Assembly (NCBI GenBank): GCA_947451475.1
Contig: CANFZC010000005.1
Span: 1-64,000, forward strand
Direction: 5' to 3'
Length of the DNA: 64,000 nucleotides
Origin: Flavobacteriaceae bacterium
GTDB taxonomy: Bacteria; Bacteroidota; Bacteroidia; Flavobacteriales; Flavobacteriaceae
In this document: piece by piece, positions 8,254 to 17,161 of the stretch
Layout: every line of letters begins with the position of its first letter
Numbering within the stretch: the first letter of the stretch is position 1
The notes under the pieces: model-generated
Databases searched by the model: none
What the model was told of the DNA's origin: nothing
The model's input: the letters and a program-made list of their open reading frames with translations, nothing else
Made by a program: the position numbers and the translations under genes

Positions 8254-11200
8254 TGAATAACTTTATTGTCAAACATAAAAATGGCTTAAGTGCAGTCATC
8301 TTCCTCATCATCTTGGGCGGGTTCTTTACCTACTCCAAAATGCAAACCAGTCTGTTCCCCGAAATTACCTTTCCAAAAATTAAAATCATCGCCGATGCCG
8401 GACAACAACCCGTAGACAAAATGATGATTACGGTGACCAAACCCCTAGAAAATGCCATCAAGAAGGTCCCCGATTTAAAGACCGTCCGAAGTACCACCAG
8501 CAGAGGAAGTTGCGAAATATCAGCCTTTATGGATTGGAAGTCGGATATCGACTTAAGCAAAACAAGGATAGAAGAACAAATCAATCAAATACAAAACAAC
8601 CTCCCTCCCGGTACCTCCATTACTGTGGAGAAAATGAACCCGTCTATACTGCCGGTCATAGGCTATGCCCTAGAAGGACAAGGAAGGTCGGCCATCGAAT
8701 TAAAAAAAATAGCCAATTTCACCATCAAACCGTTCTTGTCTCAAATTGACGGAGTTTCTGAAATTCGCATCATTGGCGGAAAAGAAAAGGAATATTGGTT
8801 AGCCCTAGACCATACCAAAATGACCGCCCTTGGCATCACCCCCGACGCCATTTCGCAAGTGTTAAGCCAAACCAATTTCATCAAATCCAATGGGTATTTG
8901 TCTGATTACCGCTATCTGTATTTAACCATCACTGATGCTCAAGTCGATAAAAAAGAACAATTAGAAAATCTAGTCATCCGCAACAACGGTAAAGGCATCG
9001 TTACCCTAAAAGACATCGCAGCCATTCAAATAAAGGAAGCCAAAGAATACATAAAAGTCAATGCCAACGGTAGAGAAAGCATCCTAATCGCAGTCATCAA
9101 ACAACCCAATGCCAATTTGATTACGCTGACCGATGAAATGAATACCAATGTTACTTCTTTAAAAAAAATACTCCCTAACGGCATTAAAATTACACCCTAT
9201 TACCAACAAGCTACCTTTGTCACCGATGCTGTTCAAAGCGTTACCGATAGTCTACTCATCGGTTTGCTGCTAGCCATCATTGTTGCCGTGCTTTTTTTAA
9301 AGTCGGCCAAAGCCAGTGCCACCATTTTAATCACCATACCCGTTACCCTCGGATTAACATTTATCGTGCTCTATTTTACGGGCGAGACCTTCAATATTAT
9401 GACGTTAGGGGCTATAGCCGCTGCCCTTGGTTTAATCATTGATGATGCCATAGTAGTCGTAGAACAAATCCATAGAACCCACGAAGAGCATCCAGACGAA
9501 CCTACAACGTCACTACTCCAAAAAGCAATTACGTACCTATTCCCTGCAATGGTAGGCTCGTCCATAAGTACCATCGTGATTTTCTTCCCTTTTGTTTTAA
9601 TGAGTGGCGTAGCAGGCTCCTATTTTAAAGTACTAACCGACACCATGATCATTACCTTACTGTGTTCGTTTTTTGTTACTTGGCTATTACTCCCCGTCAT
9701 TTATTTATGGTTAACCAGAAAAGAGAAAATAGTGGTTGTCCAACCCATTAGTACCATAATAAAAGAAGTAAAAACCCAATCTTGGGTCGCCTATTTCATT
9801 AGTAGACCAGCCATCAGCCTTATTTTCTGTGCCGCTTTACTAGGAGCTATTTTCATCATTTTGCCCCGCCTAGAAACGGGCTTTTTACCCGAAATGGACG
9901 AAGGCAGCATCGTTTTAGATTATCAAAGTCCGCCAGGCACCTCCCTAGAAGAAACCGATAGAATGCTCAAGGAGGTAGAAAAGATCATCGTCAAAGTCCC
10001 TGAGGTAGAAGCCTACAGCCGAAGAACGGGAACCCAAATGGGTTTTTTCATCACAGAACCCAACAGAGGCGACTATTTAATCCAACTGAAAAAAGACCGC
10101 AGCAAAACCAGCAACGCAGTCATCGACGAGATTAGGGCTAAGATTGAAGCAACGCAACCTGCCTTGCGCATCGACTTTGGTCAAGTGATTGGTGACATGC
10201 TAGGGGATTTAATGAGTTCGGTTGCTCCCATCGAAGTAAAAGTCTATGGAAACAACCAAGCAGAATTGCAAAAATTAGCCAAACAAGTCACGGCCATAGT
10301 AGAAAACGTAGACGGTACCGCCGATGTCTTTAACGGCATTGTGTTAGCCGGTCCCGCTATAAATATTGTCCCAAATTATACCAAATTAGCACAATACGGC
10401 ATTACGCCTGCCGACTTGCAGTTTCAATTACAAACCGCCCTAGAAGGAAATATAGTAGGGAGTTTATTAGAAAACGAAAGACAAACCCCTATCCGTCTTA
10501 TTTATGCCAATGGCCAAAAAAGAAGCTTGGAAGATATCAAACAATTAAAACTCTTTTTACCCAACGGACAGGCAATTCCCATTACCAGCTTGGTAACCAT
10601 TACCGTTGAAAAAGGCATAGCCGAAATCGAACGAGAAAACCTTCAAATGATGAGTGTGATAACGGGCCGCTTAGACAATAGAGACTTGGGCAGTGTCATG
10701 AACGAAATTAAATCCAAAGTGACCGCTGGAGTTCATTTACCAAACGGCTACTATATTGAATATGCAGGGGCCTATAAAGACCAACAACAATCGTTTAGCG
10801 AATTATTACTAATCTTAATAACGTCTTGCCTATTGATTTTTGGCGTAATATTATTTTTATTTCATGATTTCAGAATCGCGTTAACCATCCTTTTCGTTTC
10901 TGTAATGGGAATCTCTGGAAGCTATTTGTTGCTTTTTATCACTGGTACTCCTCTCAATGTAGGAAGCTATACCGGCATCATCATGATTGTAGGCATCATT
11001 GCCGAAAATGCCATCTTCACCTTCCTGCAATTTAAAGAAACATTCAAAGTCACCCGCAACGTAAATGAATCCATTATCTATTCGATTTCAACACGCCTGC
11101 GCCCAAAACTAATGACGGCCTTAGGAGCCATTATAGCCCTATTACCGTTAGCCATCGGACTAGGAACAGGCTCTGAATTACATCAACCCTTAGCCATTGC

Positions 11201-11306
11201 CGTCATTGGAGGATTCCTAATGGCTATGCCCTTACTACTCATCGTTTTGCCAAGCTTGCTATGCCTAGTCTATAAGAACGAAAAGCATTTCAAACACATG
11301 CACTAA
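8253..11306 (+). CDS. Efflux RND transporter permease subunit (AcrB/CusA-like)
   Basis: 1017 aa; 'GLIIDDAIVVVEQIHRTHEEHP', 'FPFVLMSGVAGSYFKVLTDTMIITLLCSFFVTWLLLPV', internally duplicated TM blocks; start codon overlaps the upstream stop (TAATG). Confidence 0.93.
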   Translation: MNNFIVKHKNGLSAVIFLIILGGFFTYSKMQTSLFPEITFPKIKIIADAGQQPVDKMMITVTKPLENAIKKVPDLKTVRSTTSRGSCEISAFMDWKSDIDLSKTRIEEQINQIQNNLPPGTSITVEKMNPSILPVIGYALEGQGRSAIELKKIANFTIKPFLSQIDGVSEIRIIGGKEKEYWLALDHTKMTALGITPDAISQVLSQTNFIKSNGYLSDYRYLYLTITDAQVDKKEQLENLVIRNNGKGIVTLKDIAAIQIKEAKEYIKVNANGRESILIAVIKQPNANLITLTDEMNTNVTSLKKILPNGIKITPYYQQATFVTDAVQSVTDSLLIGLLLAIIVAVLFLKSAKASATILITIPVTLGLTFIVLYFTGETFNIMTLGAIAAALGLIIDDAIVVVEQIHRTHEEHPDEPTTSLLQKAITYLFPAMVGSSISTIVIFFPFVLMSGVAGSYFKVLTDTMIITLLCSFFVTWLLLPVIYLWLTRKEKIVVVQPISTIIKEVKTQSWVAYFISRPAISLIFCAALLGAIFIILPRLETGFLPEMDEGSIVLDYQSPPGTSLEETDRMLKEVEKIIVKVPEVEAYSRRTGTQMGFFITEPNRGDYLIQLKKDRSKTSNAVIDEIRAKIEATQPALRIDFGQVIGDMLGDLMSSVAPIEVKVYGNNQAELQKLAKQVTAIVENVDGTADVFNGIVLAGPAINIVPNYTKLAQYGITPADLQFQLQTALEGNIVGSLLENERQTPIRLIYANGQKRSLEDIKQLKLFLPNGQAIPITSLVTITVEKGIAEIERENLQMMSVITGRLDNRDLGSVMNEIKSKVTAGVHLPNGYYIEYAGAYKDQQQSFSELLLILITSCLLIFGVILFLFHDFRIALTILFVSVMGISGSYLLLFITGTPLNVGSYTGIIMIVGIIAENAIFTFLQFKETFKVTRNVNESIIYSISTRLRPKLMTALGAIIALLPLAIGLGTGSELHQPLAIAVIGGFLMAMPLLLIVLPSLLCLVYKNEKHFKHMH

Positions 11307-11360
11307 CCACCCAAAAGCATAAAACACTGTTTTCGGCACTAGTTCGGTAAAAATAAAAAA

Positions 11361-11386
11361 GCCTCTCATTCCTGAGAGGCTTTTTT
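11361..11386. terminator. Bidirectional intrinsic terminator between the RND operon and tRNA-Leu
   Basis: AAAAAA-GCCTCTCA-TTCC-TGAGAGGC-TTTTTT: 8-bp stem with A and T tracts on both sides. Confidence 0.85.
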
Positions 11387-11390
11387 GAAG

Positions 11391-11470
11391 TACCCGGAGT
11401 GGGAATCGAACCCACACACCTAAGTACACGAGTTTGAGTCGTGCGCGTCTACCAATTCCGCCATCCGGGC
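11391..11470 (-). tRNA. tRNA-Leu (anticodon CAA)
   Basis: Reverse complement GCCCGGATGGCGGAATTGGTAGACGCGCACGACTCAAACTCGTGTACTTAGGTGTGTGGGTTCGATTCCCACTCCGGGTA folds as a cloverleaf; anticodon stem CACGA/TCGTG with loop CTCAAAC; T-loop GTGGGTTCGATTCCCAC; CCA not encoded. Confidence 0.95.
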
Positions 11471-11601
11471 TAAGGATTCACAGTTTTACAACCATGAGGG
11501 ACATTGATGTTTATCAATTTGTGGGTGCAAATGTAAATAAATTTTCTTCACAGCATCAAAAAAATAGTTAAAAATATCCTTTCACACTCGGATTTAATTT
11601 C

Positions 11602-11609
11602 TAAATTTG
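11602..11609 (+). promoter_or_regulatory. Putative Bacteroidota -7 element (TAAATTTG) upstream of prs
   Basis: Matches TAnnTTTG; the same TAAATTTGCACCG string recurs at 14268 upstream of trhO. Confidence 0.55.
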
Positions 11610-11729
11610 CACCGCGTTACTGCAACACACAACTAACTAACTACTCCCGAAGGGTTTATATACCAACCGATCGAATCCCAGGATAAGGTCTAAGGATAGC
11701 GACTCTAAAGGCAAAAACAACAAATTACA

Positions 11730-12671
11730 ATGTCGCATTTAGAACCAGAAGCAAAGATATTTGCGTGTTCGCAAAGCGTCCATCTAGCCGAACAGATTGC
11801 CAGTAAATATGGGGTTCCGCTAGGTAAAGTTACGTTCTCTAAATATAGTGATGGTGAATTTCAGCCTTCGTTTGAAGAGTCTATAAGAGGTTTACGCGTT
11901 TTTATTGTTTGCTCTACATTTCCAAGTGCCGACAATTTAATGGAGTTATTGTTAATGATTGATGCTGCTAAAAGAGCTTCAGCCCGCCACATTACTCCCG
12001 TAATTCCCTACTTTGGCTGGGCAAGACAAGACCGAAAAGACAAACCAAGGGTGCCAATTGGAGCCAAACTAGTAGCCAAATTATTGGAAACTGCTGGAGC
12101 AACTCGAATTATGACTATGGATTTGCATGCTGATCAAATACAAGGCTTCTTCGAGAAACCAGTGGATCATTTGTTTGCATCAACCATATTCCTCCCTTAT
12201 GTGAAAAGCTTAAATCTAGACAATTTAACCATCGCATCCCCAGATATGGGTGGGTCCAAAAGAGCCTATGCCTACTCTAAATTCTTAGAGTCTGACGTAG
12301 TAATCTGTTACAAACAACGAAAAGTTGCCAATGTAATCGACACCATGGAACTCATTGGAGAAGTAAAAGGCAGAAATGTGATTCTAGTAGACGATATGAT
12401 CGATACGGGAGGAACACTAGCCAAAGCAGCCGACCTGATGATAGAAAAAGGGGCGTTAAGTGTAAGAGCTATTTGTACACATGCCATCCTATCCGGTGAA
12501 GCTTATGAAAAAATAGAAAATTCTAAATTATTAGAATTAATAGTAACCGATTCTATTCCGTTAAAGAAAGAATCCAATAAAATAAAAGTGGTGAGTTGTG
12601 CACCTCTTTTTGCCGAAGTAATGAACATGGTGCAACACAATACTTCCATCAGCGGGAAGTTTTTAATGTAA
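11730..12671 (+). CDS. prs: Ribose-phosphate pyrophosphokinase
   Basis: 'SDGEFQPSFEESIRG', 'DLHADQIQGFF', PRPP-binding 'VILVDDMIDTGGTLAKAA'. Confidence 0.97.
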   Translation: MSHLEPEAKIFACSQSVHLAEQIASKYGVPLGKVTFSKYSDGEFQPSFEESIRGLRVFIVCSTFPSADNLMELLLMIDAAKRASARHITPVIPYFGWARQDRKDKPRVPIGAKLVAKLLETAGATRIMTMDLHADQIQGFFEKPVDHLFASTIFLPYVKSLNLDNLTIASPDMGGSKRAYAYSKFLESDVVICYKQRKVANVIDTMELIGEVKGRNVILVDDMIDTGGTLAKAADLMIEKGALSVRAICTHAILSGEAYEKIENSKLLELIVTDSIPLKKESNKIKVVSCAPLFAEVMNMVQHNTSISGKFLM

Positions 12672-12681
12672 CCAAGCGTTA

Positions 12682-12704
12682 AAAACAGTCCACAGGACTG
12701 TTTT
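12682..12704. other. Hairpin in prs-rplY intergenic region (terminator or leader element)
   Basis: AAAACAGTCC-ACA-GGACTGTTTT, perfect 10-bp stem; followed at 12716-12737 by a second stem AAGGTGGC-GGAAGG-GCCACTTT. Confidence 0.75.
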
Positions 12705-12775
12705 AGTGAAGAGGCAAGGTGGCGGAAGGGCCACTTTTGAATAAGTATTTTTATTATTAACTATATATTTTTACA

Positions 12776-13384
12776 ATGAAATCGATTACGATTAAAGGAC
12801 AAGAAAGAGAAAGCGTAGGAAAAAAAGCTACCAAAGCCCTACGTGATGCTGGATTGGTCCCTTGCGTTATTTACGGAGGAACTCAACCAGTACATTTTGC
12901 AGCAGAAGAAAAAGCATTCAAAGGCTTGGTTTACACTCCAAACGCACACACAGTTGTAGTTGATTTGGCTGGAAAAACTAACAATGTAATTCTTCAAGAC
13001 ATTCAGTTTCACCCCGTATCAGACAAGATTTTACACATCGACTTCTTCCAATTAAGTGACAACAAAGAAATCACTATGGAAGTTCCTGTGAAAATCGTTG
13101 GTACTTCTCCAGGTGTATTACTAGGAGGTGACTTACGTCTAAACCAAAGAAGATTAAAAGTGAAAGCGCTACCTAAAAATCTTCCTGATTTTGTTGAGGC
13201 TAACATTTCTGAATTGCAAATGGGTAACAAATTATACGTTACTAAATTAGAAGCTAAAAACTTCAAATTGATGCACCCAGACAATACTGTGGTTTGTCAA
13301 GTGAAGATTTCACGTGCTGCAATGAAAGCCGCTCAAGAAGCAGCAAAAGCAGCAAAAGCTCCAGCAAAAGGAAAGAAAAAATAA
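12776..13384 (+). CDS. rplY: 50S ribosomal protein L25/general stress protein Ctc
   Basis: 202 aa, '[42 protein letters not shown]', '[15 protein letters not shown]', Ala/Lys-rich C-terminus; follows prs. Confidence 0.95.
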   Translation: MKSITIKGQERESVGKKATKALRDAGLVPCVIYGGTQPVHFAAEEKAFKGLVYTPNAHTVVVDLAGKTNNVILQDIQFHPVSDKILHIDFFQLSDNKEITMEVPVKIVGTSPGVLLGGDLRLNQRRLKVKALPKNLPDFVEANISELQMGNKLYVTKLEAKNFKLMHPDNTVVCQVKISRAAMKAAQEAAKAAKAPAKGKKK

Positions 13385-13406
13385 GCTTTTCCCAATGGAT
13401 ACAGAA

Positions 13407-13433
13407 AGCCTCGTTGAAAAACGGGGCTTTTTA
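13407..13433 (+). terminator. Intrinsic terminator after rplY
   Basis: AGCCTCGTT-GAAA-AACGGGGCT-TTTT, 9-bp stem with one G.U pair. Confidence 0.8.
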
Positions 13434-13450
13434 TTTTAAACAAATTCCGT

Positions 13451-13540
13451 TCCGCCTCAGGAGCCAGGAACCTGCTGTCCTCTGTATCTTTTGTCCTGTA
13501 ATCCAGCACAAAAGGATGCCGCTCCCATCAGGGCTAGGGT
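13451..13540. repeat. Intergenic long imperfect inverted repeat (REP/BIME-like)
   Basis: Nested complementary blocks: GGAGC (13460) with GCTCC (13521), ATCTTTTGT (13486) with ACAAAAGGAT (13508), inner CTG/CAG; no convincing ORF. Confidence 0.6.
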
Positions 13541-13618
13541 CAAGCTTTACGAATCTTCCAATCCTATCATTTTCAAATTTTCAAATCACCTAATCTTCAA
13601 ATTGATTACTTTTACCCC

Positions 13619-14242
13619 ATGAATTGGTTGACCCACTTTTTTACTAAAAACAAAACTTCAGAAAATAAAGAAGTAATGAAGAAATACCTCATCGTCGGTC
13701 TAGGAAACATCGGAGCCGAATATGTCAATACCCGTCACAACATTGGCTTCAAAGTATTGGATTATGTAGCTCAAAAAGAAAGCCTGCCTTTTGAAACCGC
13801 CAAACTAGGAGCTGTAGCAGAATACAGTGTGAAAGGAAGAAAACTAATCCTCCTAAAACCCAATACCTACATGAACCTCAGCGGTAAAGCGGTTAAGTAT
13901 TGGATGGAAAAAGAAAACATAGCCAAGGAAAACATCCTAGTGATCACTGATGACCTAAACCTACCCTTCGGAACCCTACGCATCAAAGCCAAAGGAAGTG
14001 ATGGAGGGCATAACGGACTAAAAAACATTCAACTGCTGCTGAATACAACTGAGTATCCGCGTTTCCGTTTTGGTATCAGCGATGAATTCAAAAAAGGGCA
14101 ACAAGTAGATTACGTCCTAGGAGAATGGCACGAAGCCGAAAAAGTAACGCTAATGGAACGCTTTGTCATGGCCAAAGAAATCATCGAATCCTTTGCGCTA
14201 GCCGGTCTAGCCAATACCATGAATTCCTTCAATGGAAAATAA
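13619..14242 (+). CDS. pth: Aminoacyl-tRNA hydrolase
   Basis: 'KKYLIVGLGNIGAEYVNTRHNIGFKVLD', 'LLKPNTYMNLSGKAV', 'DDLNLPFGTLRIKAKGSDGGHNGLKNI'; core begins at the internal Met at 13676. Confidence 0.95.
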   Translation: MNWLTHFFTKNKTSENKEVMKKYLIVGLGNIGAEYVNTRHNIGFKVLDYVAQKESLPFETAKLGAVAEYSVKGRKLILLKPNTYMNLSGKAVKYWMEKENIAKENILVITDDLNLPFGTLRIKAKGSDGGHNGLKNIQLLLNTTEYPRFRFGISDEFKKGQQVDYVLGEWHEAEKVTLMERFVMAKEIIESFALAGLANTMNSFNGK

Positions 14243-14267
14243 CGCATTGTCTTTCCCATAAAAAATG

Positions 14268-14275
14268 TAAATTTG
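14268..14275 (+). promoter_or_regulatory. Putative Bacteroidota -7 element (TAAATTTG) upstream of trhO
   Basis: TAAATTTGCACCG, identical 13-mer to the one upstream of prs; 55 nt before the ATG. Confidence 0.5.
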
Positions 14276-14330
14276 CACCGAATCCTTCCATTTAGGGTTC
14301 GTATATATTTCTCACTTAAACGTTTATAGC

Positions 14331-15689
14331 ATGCAACTGTATAACACCTTAAGCGCAGAAGAAAGAGCCGAGCTTATTGATCAAGCCGGTAAACAACGCC
14401 TTACGTTGTCTTTCTATGCCTATGCCAAAATTGAAGACCCTCAACAATTTCGTAACGACCTGTTCATCGCCTGGAATGCCCTAGATGCTTTAGGCCGAAT
14501 CTATGTAGCACACGAAGGGATTAACGCCCAAATGAGCGTTCCTGCCGAAAACTTTGAAGCTTTTCGCGCTACCCTAGAAGTGTATGATTTCATGCAAGGT
14601 ATTCGTCTGAACGTAGCCGTAGAACACGACGACCACTCCTTCCTAAAACTAACCGTCAAAGTACGCCACAAAATCGTAGCCGATGGCCTAAACGATGCTA
14701 GCTTTGATGTAACCAACAAAGGAGTGCATTTGAATGCCAAAGCCTTCAACACTATACTAGAGGACCCCAATACGATTGTAGTGGATTTTAGAAACCATTA
14801 TGAAAGCGAAATAGGCCACTTCAAAGGCGCCATCACCCCCGATGTAGAAACCTTCCGCGAAAGCTTGCCCATCATTAACGACCAACTCAAAGACTACAAA
14901 GAAGATAAAAACCTAGTGATGTATTGCACCGGCGGTATCCGTTGCGAAAAAGCCAGTGCCTACTTCAAACATCAAGGGTTTAAAAATGTATTCCAATTAG
15001 AAGGCGGTATCATCCAATATGCCAAACAAATCAAAGAGGAAGGACTAGAAAGCAAGTTCATCGGTAAAAATTTCGTGTTCGATAACCGCTTAGGCGAACG
15101 CATCACCGAAGACATCGTTTCCCAATGCCACCAATGTGGTGCCCCTTGTGATAACCACACTAACTGTGCTAATGATGGTTGCCATTTATTGTTCATCCAA
15201 TGCGACAACTGCAGGGCACAAATGGAAAACTGTTGCTCTACCGAGTGCCAAGAAATAACTCATTTACCCCTAGCTGAACAAGTAAAGTTGAGAAGCGGTA
15301 AGCAAGTGGGGAACAAAATCTTCCGCAAAGGCCGCTCAGAAAACCTGAGGTTCAAACATTCAGGGTCACTATCTGATGCCCCTTTGGCCACAACACAAGA
15401 ATCAAAAGACATCCGTCAAAAAATAAGACTTAAAAAAATACTTATAGGTAAAGCCGAACATTTTTATACCAAAGCCAGCGTGGGTCTTTTCATTATTGAA
15501 AACCACGAACTAACCCTTGGAGACAAAATCCTCATCTCCGGTCCAACGACGGGAAACCAAGAATTGATAGTAGAAAAAATAATGGTGAATGGCCGTGATA
15601 ATACGGTAGCAGTAAAAGGAGATAAAGTAACCTTTGAAGTGCCGTTCCGCATTCGTTTATCAGACAAACTATATAAAATTATCAACTAA
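14331..15689 (+). CDS. trhO: Rhodanese-family tRNA uridine(34) hydroxylase (TrhO/YceA-like) with an additional C-terminal U32-type domain
   Basis: Rhodanese active loop 'VMYCTGGIRCEKASAYFKHQGFKNVFQLEGGIIQYAK', Cys-rich 'CHQCGAPCDNHTNCANDGCHLLFIQCDNCRAQMENCCSTEC' as in YceA; residues from about 15432 on match the C-terminus of the next ORF. Confidence 0.88.
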   Translation: MQLYNTLSAEERAELIDQAGKQRLTLSFYAYAKIEDPQQFRNDLFIAWNALDALGRIYVAHEGINAQMSVPAENFEAFRATLEVYDFMQGIRLNVAVEHDDHSFLKLTVKVRHKIVADGLNDASFDVTNKGVHLNAKAFNTILEDPNTIVVDFRNHYESEIGHFKGAITPDVETFRESLPIINDQLKDYKEDKNLVMYCTGGIRCEKASAYFKHQGFKNVFQLEGGIIQYAKQIKEEGLESKFIGKNFVFDNRLGERITEDIVSQCHQCGAPCDNHTNCANDGCHLLFIQCDNCRAQMENCCSTECQEITHLPLAEQVKLRSGKQVGNKIFRKGRSENLRFKHSGSLSDAPLATTQESKDIRQKIRLKKILIGKAEHFYTKASVGLFIIENHELTLGDKILISGPTTGNQELIVEKIMVNGRDNTVAVKGDKVTFEVPFRIRLSDKLYKIIN

Positions 15690-16931
15690 ATGACTGCTTC
15701 AGGAAGAATTGAGCTTATGGCTCCGGCAGGAAACTTTGAATCCTTACAAGCCGCATTAGACAATGGCTGTGATTCGGTTTATTTTGGTGTCGAACAGTTA
15801 AACATGCGTGCTCGTGCTACCGTAAATTTTGTTTTAGATGACTTACCCGAAATCGCTCGTCGTTGCCAAGAGCACAACGTGCGTACCTACCTTACGCTGA
15901 ATACGATAATTTACGATCACGATTTATCTATTGTTAAGACTTTATTAACCAAAGCTAAAGAGGCTGGTATCACGGCTGTAATCGCTTCTGACCAAGCCGT
16001 AATCATGTCGGCCAAAACAATGGGGCTTGAAGTGCATATTTCAACGCAATTGAATGTAACAAACATTGAAACCGTTAAGTTTTATGCCTTATTTGCCGAT
16101 ACTATAGTATTGTCCCGTGAATTGAGTCTTCGTCAAGTTAAGAAAATAGCAGCCGATATTGAAAAAGAACAAATCAAAGGTCCTAGTGGTAATTTGGTTG
16201 AAATCGAAATCTTCGGACACGGTGCTTTATGTATGGCCGTATCGGGCAAATGCTACTTGAGTTTGCATTCGCATAACGCTTCCGCCAATCGTGGAGCATG
16301 CAAACAAAATTGCCGTAAAAAATATTCCGTAATCGACCAAGAAAGCGGATTCGAAATTGAAGTCGATAATGAATACCTCATGTCACCCAAAGATTTGTGC
16401 ACGCTAGACTTCTTAGACCAAGTTATTGATTCAGGAATTAAAGTGCTAAAAATAGAAGGCCGTGGAAGAGCTGCCGATTATGTAGCAACGGTCATAAAAA
16501 CCTATCGAGAAGCCATCGACGCTTATTATGAAGGCACTTTTACCAAAGACAAAATTGACATCGGGATGGAAGCCTTGGCGACCGTTTACAACAGAGGTTT
16601 TTGGAGTGGTTACTATTTGGGGCAAAAATTAGGTGAGTGGTCTGATAACCCCGGCTCTAGCGCTACTCAAAAGAAAGTCTACATAGGCAAAGGAATGCAT
16701 TATTTCCAAAAAGCCAGTATAGCCGAGTTCAAAATAGAAGCCTACGATGTTAAAAAAGGTGATAAAATACTAATAACGGGCCCTAGTACAGGTGCACAAG
16801 AATTGGTCATCGAGGACATGATGGTCAACGATTTGCCTTTAGAAAAAGCGACCAAAGGAGACAGTTGTACATTAAAAGTACCGTTCCGCATCCGTCTTTC
16901 GGATAAAATGTATAAAATTGTAGAAAACTAA
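15690..16931 (+). CDS. trhP: U32 peptidase family protein, TrhP/YegQ-like (prephenate-dependent tRNA uridine(34) hydroxylase)
   Basis: 'MAPAGNFESLQAALDNGCDSVYFGVEQLNMRA', 'FGHGALCMAVSGKCYLSLHSHNASANRGACKQNCRKKYSV', C-terminal U32_C-like domain; starts directly after the trhO stop. Confidence 0.85.
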   Translation: MTASGRIELMAPAGNFESLQAALDNGCDSVYFGVEQLNMRARATVNFVLDDLPEIARRCQEHNVRTYLTLNTIIYDHDLSIVKTLLTKAKEAGITAVIASDQAVIMSAKTMGLEVHISTQLNVTNIETVKFYALFADTIVLSRELSLRQVKKIAADIEKEQIKGPSGNLVEIEIFGHGALCMAVSGKCYLSLHSHNASANRGACKQNCRKKYSVIDQESGFEIEVDNEYLMSPKDLCTLDFLDQVIDSGIKVLKIEGRGRAADYVATVIKTYREAIDAYYEGTFTKDKIDIGMEALATVYNRGFWSGYYLGQKLGEWSDNPGSSATQKKVYIGKGMHYFQKASIAEFKIEAYDVKKGDKILITGPSTGAQELVIEDMMVNDLPLEKATKGDSCTLKVPFRIRLSDKMYKIVEN

Positions 16932-17161
16932 TGGTGATAATAACCCTCCAAAGAGACAAGTGCATTGGGTGTAATTACTGTGTGGAAATGGCACCAGGAC
17001 TATTCCAAATGTCTAAAAAGGATGGTAAATCAGTGTTGTTGAAATCAACGAATGCCAAAGGGTTTTATACCCTAAAATCTGCCGACCATTCCCTTACAGA
17101 TGACTGCGAATTGGCTGTAAAAGCCTGTCCAGTAAACATTATCACCTTAAAGGAAACTTAA
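16931..17161 (+). CDS. Small 4Fe-4S ferredoxin
   Basis: 76 aa, 'DKCIGCNYCVEMAPGLFQM...ELAVKACPVNIITL'; start overlaps the trhP stop by 1 nt. Confidence 0.88.
   Translation: MVIITLQRDKCIGCNYCVEMAPGLFQMSKKDGKSVLLKSTNAKGFYTLKSADHSLTDDCELAVKACPVNIITLKET

Noticed and set aside
13294-13593. 99-aa plus ORF spanning rplY end, terminator and intergenic repeat
   Set aside because: Ser/Lys-rich frame-shifted reading of the rplY tail, passes through a terminator and an inverted repeat; not a plausible gene.
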